NCBI GenBank assembly: GCA_964427005.1
Contig: CAYRTL010000010.1
Location: 1 to 64,000 of the forward strand
Origin: JAMXLO01 sp964427005
GTDB taxonomy: Bacteria > Pseudomonadota > Alphaproteobacteria > Acetobacterales > Acetobacteraceae
DNA length: 64,000 nt
Reading direction: 5' to 3'
Shown: in pieces, positions 58,840-64,000 of the stretch
Layout of the letters: each line of letters opens with the position of its first letter
Position numbering within the stretch: the first letter of the stretch is position 1
Made by a program: the position numbers and the translations under genes
Notes under the pieces: model-generated
Database searches by the model: none
Seen by the model: the letters and a program-made list of their open reading frames with translations, nothing else
Told to the model about the DNA's origin: nothing

Positions 58840-61772
58840 AGTTTGTGCCGCACATCAGGATGGCGGCGTGGCTTGCCGTACTGCTGCTGTGCATGCCTGC
58901 AGCGGCCTCTGCCGAGAGCAAGACGGATGTACCCGTCCGGGTGGGCAGTCATCAGGGTTATGGACGCGTCGTCTTCGATACTCCGTCACGAACCGATTAC
59001 CAAGTGACACAACAGGATCAGCATGTGATCGTGCGGTTCGGCGCCGAGTTGAAGATCAATCCGGCCCCTAAGCCACCGCACAACGTCCTCAACATCACCA
59101 CTGGTGCCGGCGAGGCGAAACTGACCATTGCTCCCGGCGCCGCCGTGCGCGATTGGCGGTTCGGCGATCGCATCGTCATCGATGTGTGGGACGCCGGAGC
59201 TGCCCCGCCGCTGAAGCCCCAACCGGTGCCAGCAACAAGGGTGCAACAGGCTGTCCCAGCGACTGGTTCGGCAGCCGAGGCAGCACAGTCCTCACAGGCC
59301 CCTCCTCGGAAATCTGATGATTTGCCCCCGCCGCCAAAGGCCGAACCTGCGCGCGCGCAGCCAACTGCCGCACCAGGGCCGGCTCCGACGCAACCTGCTG
59401 AATCACCCGCGCTCGATGCATCCGACGTGCCGGCTCCTCCGGCCGCCCGGCCAGCCGCTCCTGCGCCATCTCCACCACCCGTTACCGAAATGCCGGAGCA
59501 GGCAAAGCCCAAGCCCGACAACGCGCTGATAGTGCCTATCGATCCACAAACCGGGCTGGCCATGTTCAGGCGTAGCAACGTGGCGCTGATCGTGTTCGAC
59601 CAACCGCGCGCGATCAACCTGGAATCGCTGCAAGAGGATCTGGTGTTCAGCACGGCTAGCGTCCAGACGCTGCCCACTGCCACCGTTGTCCGCGTGGTGC
59701 TGGACCCGACGACAGCCTTATCGGCGTCGCGACAAAGCGATGCATGGCGGATCGTCGCTATCCGCGGTGAGCCGAAGCTGCAACCGGTGATACCCAGCGC
59801 GACAGACGGTCGCTTGACGTTGTCAGTCAGCGGGCCGGGCAACGTCGTCAGCATCGCCGACCCGGATACCGGCGTCACGCTTCTGGTTGGAACGCAGCGG
59901 CGCGAAGGCCAGGGGGTTCCTATCCTGCGCCGAACGGCTGAGTTCATGTTGCTGCCAACTTGGCAGGGAGTCGCTGTTGAACCGAGCGCCGATACGCTGA
60001 CGTTGCGGACAACCCAGGATGGTTTTCTGCTGACCGGGGGGTCCCGCGGCCTCACCTTGTCACCGCCGTCGGACATCGCCGAACAGCTCGCGCATGCTAT
60101 CGGCCTAACCCGGCAATTCGACTTTCCCAGCCAACCTTCCGAGACGCTGATGCAGCGCCTGCGTCGACAGGTGGCGCAGGATGCGGCGACACCGCCGCTC
60201 GGACGAGGGCCTCCGCGCCAGGAGGTCGCACGGACCATGATCTCACTGGGCTTCGGGGCCGAGGCACAGTCGGTACTGGGAATCGCTGCCGCCGAGGATC
60301 CGCGCATCGCGGCTTCGCCCGAGAATGCGGCGCTCGCATCGATAGCGGCTGTACTGGCATTCCGCCCGCAGGAGGCGACAGGTCTGGCCGATCCAAGGCT
60401 CGCGCCGGCGGATGACTTGGCGCTCTGGCGCGCCATACGGCTGGCGCAACTCCAGGAGGGATCGCCTAGGGCGGCCGCGGTGCTCGCGGCCACCCTGCCG
60501 CTGCTTCTCACCTATCCGGCAGAGATGCAGGATCGGGTGCTGCCACTGGTCGCCGAGACCCTGGTTTCTGGCGGTGAGATTGCTGCGGCTACGGCTCTGC
60601 TCGCCCGCCGAAAGGATGACGCCACACTCGACTTTGCGCGCGGCATGCTGCAGGAGGCGCAGGGCGACTGGACCGGTGCGCTGCGTCGGTACGACAGGCT
60701 GTCGCAGTCCAAGGACCCATTACACCACGCGCGTGCCGCAGTCCGAGCCGTGGAGCTGCGGCTCGCCAAGGGCATCCTGGACGCCGGCCATGCCGCCGAT
60801 GAACTGGATAAGCTGCTCTACGCGTGGCGTGGCGATCAGCATGAGCGAGCGCTGCGCGAACGCCTGGCCGAGCTCAGGGCTAGGTCGGGCGCTTGGCGAT
60901 CCGGTCTCTCGCTGCTGCGCGAGACTGAGACGTTGTTCCCAGAAGACAAGGCTGCGATCCGCAGCGAACTGCAGGACATGTTTGCGGCCCTGCTGCGGCA
61001 GGACGCGGTGGACAGGCTGCCGCCGCTTGAGCTCGTTTCGTTGGTGGAAGAGAATACGGATCTGTTACCGGACGGCCTCGACGCCGAAGCTTTGGAAGCG
61101 CGCTTGGCCGATCGGCTGCTGGCGCTTGATCTACCAAAGCGAGCCGGCCCCGTCCTGGAGAAGCTGGCACAGGCAGCTCCAAGCGAGGTTGGGCGCGCCG
61201 GTTTCGGTGCGCGCCTGGCGGCATTGCGTTTGCGCGAAGGCGACGCGCCCGGCGCGCTCACCGCGCTCTCGGGATCCGAGGCGTCAAACCTGCCCGCCGA
61301 ACTGGCCGAGAAGCGCGTGCTGCTGTTGGCCGCTGCCACTGCGAGACGAGGTGACAACAGCCGTGCGCTTTCGGCTTTGGACAATTTGAACAGCGCCGCA
61401 GCCGATGAAGCGCGGGCGACGATTCTGGAGCGAGCGAGCGATTGGCCTGCCGCGCAGCGGGCGCTTGCCGCTTACGCCGGGAAGACAGTTCCACCAGACG
61501 GCCGGCTCGATGATATGCAACGACGCACGCTGCTGCGACTGGCGACGGCCGCCGCGCGCTCGGGCGATGAGGTAGCGCTTACCGCATTGCGCGAAAAGGA
61601 AGGCGCTCGAATGGGAAGCGGGCCGTTGGCCGACATGTTCCGACTGCTCACGGCCGATCAGGTGCGCAGCGTTGCTGATTTGAAGCGATCCAGCCAGGAG
61701 ACGGCGCTCGCACGGGCACTGCCCGCTCAGTTGAAGGCGCTGCGGCCTGCAACTGGGGCGCAATCACCATAA
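58836..61772 (+). CDS. large exported protein with TPR-like repeats, flagellar cluster
   Basis: A 978-residue protein with a signal peptide (MAAWLAVLLLCMPAAASAES), an AMIN-like beta domain (VRVGSHQGYGRVVFDTPSRT onward), a Pro/Ala-rich linker (about residues 115-215), a second beta-rich region (to about 420) and a long alpha-helical C-terminal half with TPR/SEL1-like helix pairs (FARGMLQEAQGDWTGALRRY; ALRLREGDAPGALTALSGSE). It overlaps cheZ by ATGA and ends the flagellar operon. Function unknown; a periplasmic structural or envelope-binding role in motility is inferred. Confidence 0.8.
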   Translation: MKFVPHIRMAAWLAVLLLCMPAAASAESKTDVPVRVGSHQGYGRVVFDTPSRTDYQVTQQDQHVIVRFGAELKINPAPKPPHNVLNITTGAGEAKLTIAPGAAVRDWRFGDRIVIDVWDAGAAPPLKPQPVPATRVQQAVPATGSAAEAAQSSQAPPRKSDDLPPPPKAEPARAQPTAAPGPAPTQPAESPALDASDVPAPPAARPAAPAPSPPPVTEMPEQAKPKPDNALIVPIDPQTGLAMFRRSNVALIVFDQPRAINLESLQEDLVFSTASVQTLPTATVVRVVLDPTTALSASRQSDAWRIVAIRGEPKLQPVIPSATDGRLTLSVSGPGNVVSIADPDTGVTLLVGTQRREGQGVPILRRTAEFMLLPTWQGVAVEPSADTLTLRTTQDGFLLTGGSRGLTLSPPSDIAEQLAHAIGLTRQFDFPSQPSETLMQRLRRQVAQDAATPPLGRGPPRQEVARTMISLGFGAEAQSVLGIAAAEDPRIAASPENAALASIAAVLAFRPQEATGLADPRLAPADDLALWRAIRLAQLQEGSPRAAAVLAATLPLLLTYPAEMQDRVLPLVAETLVSGGEIAAATALLARRKDDATLDFARGMLQEAQGDWTGALRRYDRLSQSKDPLHHARAAVRAVELRLAKGILDAGHAADELDKLLYAWRGDQHERALRERLAELRARSGAWRSGLSLLRETETLFPEDKAAIRSELQDMFAALLRQDAVDRLPPLELVSLVEENTDLLPDGLDAEALEARLADRLLALDLPKRAGPVLEKLAQAAPSEVGRAGFGARLAALRLREGDAPGALTALSGSEASNLPAELAEKRVLLLAAATARRGDNSRALSALDNLNSAAADEARATILERASDWPAAQRALAAYAGKTVPPDGRLDDMQRRTLLRLATAAARSGDEVALTALREKEGARMGSGPLADMFRLLTADQVRSVADLKRSSQETALARALPAQLKALRPATGAQSP

Positions 61773-61906
61773 AAATCAGACCGCTGGCCAAAAATCCTCT
61801 TGCATGCCGCCCCCCCTTTCCCCATGTTCCGCGGCCTTGGCCCGAGGGAACGGACGCACGACGCGCCCGCTCAACAGGCTGTCTACTGGTTGGAACAGGG
61901 TACGCG

Positions 61907-62359
61907 ATGGACGCACTCAGCCCACTGGGGATGGTCTCGGACAAACCGAGCGAGATCCACACGGAGTCCGGCGGCGCCGAAGCGCAGAAGGACTATTTTG
62001 TCGAGAAGGACGGCGTGAAATTCGCCGGCACGCATCTGCTGCTGGACCTGTGGGGCGCGAGCAACCTCACGGATCCGGAACTGATTGACCGTGCGCTGCG
62101 CGACGCCGCGGAAGCGGCCAACGCAACGATCCTGCACAGCCATTTCCATCATTTTGGACCTGATGGCGGCGTGAGCGGCGTGTTGGTGCTGGCGGAAAGC
62201 CACATCTCGATCCACACGTGGCCCGAGCGCGACTTCGCGGCGGTAGATATCTTCATGTGCGGCGGGTGCAACCCATATCACTCACTGCCTGTGCTGAAAG
62301 AGGTGTTTGCACCGAAGTCGGTTCTGCTGTCAGAGCAGCGGCGAGGGCTGATCCCCTAG
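61907..62359 (+). CDS. speD: S-adenosylmethionine decarboxylase proenzyme
   Basis: A 150-residue class 1B SpeD/SpeH proenzyme that self-cleaves to form a pyruvoyl cofactor and makes decarboxylated SAM for spermidine. The cleavage site Glu97-Ser98 lies in LAESHISIHTWPE. His103 and Cys118 (IFMCGGC) keep the +5 and +20 spacing of the catalytic His and Cys of small prokaryotic SpeD. It has a longer than usual N-terminal extension of about 35 residues. The neighbouring speE completes the pathway. Confidence 0.94.
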   Translation: MDALSPLGMVSDKPSEIHTESGGAEAQKDYFVEKDGVKFAGTHLLLDLWGASNLTDPELIDRALRDAAEAANATILHSHFHHFGPDGGVSGVLVLAESHISIHTWPERDFAAVDIFMCGGCNPYHSLPVLKEVFAPKSVLLSEQRRGLIP

Positions 62360-62386
62360 CAGTCCTTGTCCTTGGTGCAGTTTGGC

Positions 62387-62419
62387 GGCCCGGAAGCGAT
62401 GGTCCGGGCCGTTCTGTTT
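62387..62419 (+). terminator. hairpin between speD and speE
   Basis: GGCCCGGA (62387-62394) pairs perfectly with TCCGGGCC (62403-62410) around an eight-base loop, followed by GTTCTGTTT. It lies inside the speD-speE operon. Possible partial terminator or attenuator that sets the speE:speD ratio; the short U-rich tail makes it weak. Confidence 0.5.
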
Positions 62420-62430
62420 GGAGGCCGGTG

Positions 62431-63297
62431 ATGGCGACCGACAATTGGATCAATGAGACGCTGTATCCGAACTGGGGGCAGCGCTTTCTGGTGAAGCGCG
62501 AGCTGGCGCGGGTGCAGAGCCAGTTCCAGGACATCGTGATCTTCGACAGTTTTTCCCATGGCCGCGTGATGGTGCTGGACGGCGTAATCCAGATCACCGA
62601 GGCAGATGAGTTCGTGTATCAGGAGATGCTGACACATGTGCCACTGCTCGCGCATGGCGCGCCTCAGAGCGTGCTGATCATCGGTGCTGGTGACGGTGGC
62701 GTGCTGAGACGGGTGTTGCAGCACAACACGGTGAAGCGCGCGGTGATGGCGGAGATCGATGGCGAGGTGATCCGGCTGTCAAAGGAGTTCCTGCCCGCCA
62801 TCGGCGGCAATGCATGGAAGGATCCTCGTGCGGAGGTGATCGTCGGAGATGGCATCGATTATGTGAAACGCGCAGCCGATGCATCATTTGACGCGATTAT
62901 TGTCGATTCCACCGACCCTATCGGCGTGGGCGAAGTCCTGTTCACGGACGAGTTCTATGACAACTGTGCGCGTATTCTTACGTCTCGCGGATTGGTGGTA
63001 AACCAGTGCGGTGTACCGTTCATGCAGGCGGATGAATTGCGCGAAACCAGCGCACGGCGGGCGAACTTCTTCCCTCATGTCACTGCATATATCGCGGCGG
63101 TGCCGACCTATGTCGGCGGGTTCATGACGCTCGGTTGCGCGGCCAAGGACTCGTCGTTGACGCAGGTCAGCGTAGAGGAAATCCGTACGCGTGCAGCGGC
63201 AGCCGGCATCTTGGGCACTACCGGCTATTGGACGCCGGAGATACACGTTGGCGCTTTCAACCTGCCGCCGTATATCGCCGAGCACCTGCCAGGCTAG
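62431..63297 (+). CDS. speE: spermidine synthase (polyamine aminopropyltransferase)
   Basis: A 288-residue SpeE that transfers the aminopropyl group of decarboxylated SAM to putrescine. Signatures are FDSFSHGRVMVLDGVIQITE, YQEMLTHVPLLAHGAP, the SAM motif VLIIGAGDGGVLRRVLQH and IIVDSTDPIGVGEVLFTDEF. The ATG at 62431 has TTGGAGG upstream. The frame from 62218 overlaps speD out of frame and is spurious. Confidence 0.96.
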   Translation: MATDNWINETLYPNWGQRFLVKRELARVQSQFQDIVIFDSFSHGRVMVLDGVIQITEADEFVYQEMLTHVPLLAHGAPQSVLIIGAGDGGVLRRVLQHNTVKRAVMAEIDGEVIRLSKEFLPAIGGNAWKDPRAEVIVGDGIDYVKRAADASFDAIIVDSTDPIGVGEVLFTDEFYDNCARILTSRGLVVNQCGVPFMQADELRETSARRANFFPHVTAYIAAVPTYVGGFMTLGCAAKDSSLTQVSVEEIRTRAAAAGILGTTGYWTPEIHVGAFNLPPYIAEHLPG

Positions 63298-63302
63298 CGC
63301 CG

Positions 63303-63824
63303 ATGGACATCAGCAAAATACCGACTGGCCGCTCGCCGCCTGAGGACATCTTTGTTGTCGTCGAAATCCCGCAGGGTTCGGCGGTGAAATACGAGGTGGA
63401 CAAGGAATCCGGCGCAGTCTTCGTCGATCGCTTCCTGTTCACCGCAACAGCCTATCCCTCGGCCTACGGCTTCATCCCCGGTACACTTGCCGAGGACGGC
63501 GATCCGGCGGACGCATTGGTGCTCATACCAACTCAGGTCGTGCCTGGTGCGGTCATTCGTGCGCGCCCAATTGGCATGCTGCGCATGGAAGATGAAAAAG
63601 GACCAGATGAGAAGATCATCTGCGTGCCGCATGACCGCGTGCACCCGCAATACAGCGGCGTCGACAGCATAGATGACTTACCGGCGATCACCCGCTCGGC
63701 AATCGAGCACTTCTTTGAACGCTATAAGGACCTGGAGCCCGGCAAATGGGTGAAGGTTATCGGTTGGGCAGGCAAGGAGGCGGCGGAAGAGGCAATCCGT
63801 CAGGCGATCGCCGCGGCGCGTTAA
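63303..63824 (+). CDS. ppa: inorganic pyrophosphatase (family I)
   Basis: A 173-residue soluble family I pyrophosphatase, which hydrolyses PPi to drive biosynthesis. The metal-binding and catalytic pattern is complete: VVEIPQGSAVKYEVDKESGA, YPSAYGFIPGTLAEDGDPAD with Asp residues DGDPAD, and EDEKGPDEKIICVP. The ATG at 63303 lies six bases after speE. The last base of its TAA is shared with the opposing DUF488 stop. Confidence 0.96.
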   Translation: MDISKIPTGRSPPEDIFVVVEIPQGSAVKYEVDKESGAVFVDRFLFTATAYPSAYGFIPGTLAEDGDPADALVLIPTQVVPGAVIRARPIGMLRMEDEKGPDEKIICVPHDRVHPQYSGVDSIDDLPAITRSAIEHFFERYKDLEPGKWVKVIGWAGKEAAEEAIRQAIAAAR

Positions 63825-64000
63825 CTCGAAGTCCCTGGATGCAGATGGACAATGGGCTGGCCCGTGTCCGCCGATATCATCTCCGCCACAAAGCGCCGAT
63901 GGCACATCATCGGATCCCGCTCAAAGCACAGCAGGCACACGCGTCGTTCACGTGCAAGCTCCTTCGCCTGTGCCAGTTCAGCCTGTGCACGATCCGAACG
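63821..64000 (-). CDS. DUF488 family protein, 3' part only
   Basis: The last 59 codons of a gene entering from the right edge. The stretch RVCLLCFERDPMMCHRRFVA is the DUF488 C-terminal signature (CLLCFERDP..CHR). The stop TAA (63823-63821) shares the palindrome TTAA with the ppa stop on the other strand. Function of the family is unknown. Confidence 0.85.
   Translation of the reverse strand, partial: RSDRAQAELAQAKELARERRVCLLCFERDPMMCHRRFVAEMISADTGQPIVHLHPGTSS

Overview
The window is GC-rich, densely coded chromosomal DNA. It looks like an alphaproteobacterium of the Rhodospirillales, probably Acetobacteraceae-like. This is inferred from the alphaproteobacterial SspB, the two-subunit aconitase X, the flagellar block fliL-fliM-DUF6468-motE-cheY-cheZ, and several families of short intergenic palindromes. 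I see no prophage, insertion sequence, CRISPR array or rRNA. The only RNA gene recognised is tRNA-Val(GAC).

Layout, left half. After an N-formylglutamate amidohydrolase gene, the tRNA and two small proteins comes the 3' third of a dead class II fumarase gene (fumC), joined in frame to the end of queG. A tightly coupled minus-strand operon follows that carries out the late steps of queuosine synthesis: VOC protein, precursor transporter, queA, tgt, queF, queG. Next are a PIN toxin/antitoxin pair, an intact class I fumarase (which explains why fumC could be lost), sspB, an MFS exporter, a GST, a broken small membrane-protein gene, a split TPP decarboxylase, an RND efflux pump with its adaptor, an SDR lacking the usual catalytic residues, zwf, an LLM monooxygenase, glutamate dehydrogenase and a nitroreductase.

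Middle. A five-gene coupled operon places both subunits of aconitase X and an alpha/beta hydrolase between two EamA transporters, with a DUF1028 gene diverging from it. Then come a class II DAHP synthase preceded by a 33-codon Pro-rich ORF, and a catabolic region: two enolase-superfamily enzymes, an FAH-family enzyme, MsrB, a double-CDGSH protein, a class III aminotransferase, hydantoinase/oxoprolinase subunits HyuB and HyuA, and a folate-transporter-like MFS protein. A protein with an FHA domain behind a helix-turn-helix-like region, a TylF-like methyltransferase, a Baeyer-Villiger monooxygenase and two tandem LLM oxidoreductases follow. The LLM pair share a 383-bp tract with a single difference, which points to gene conversion. 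A three-subunit HcnABC/opine-oxidase-type dehydrogenase closes the region.

Right end. Two divergent flagellar operons, flgF-flgG-flgA-flgH (minus) and fliL-fliM-DUF6468-motE-like-cheY-cheZ-like-978-residue exported protein (plus), are followed by polyamine genes speD and speE, then ppa, and a DUF488 gene that runs off the edge. Many junctions are ATGA/TGATG overlaps, so most genes sit in translationally coupled operons. The spacers hold imperfect palindromes of at least five families.
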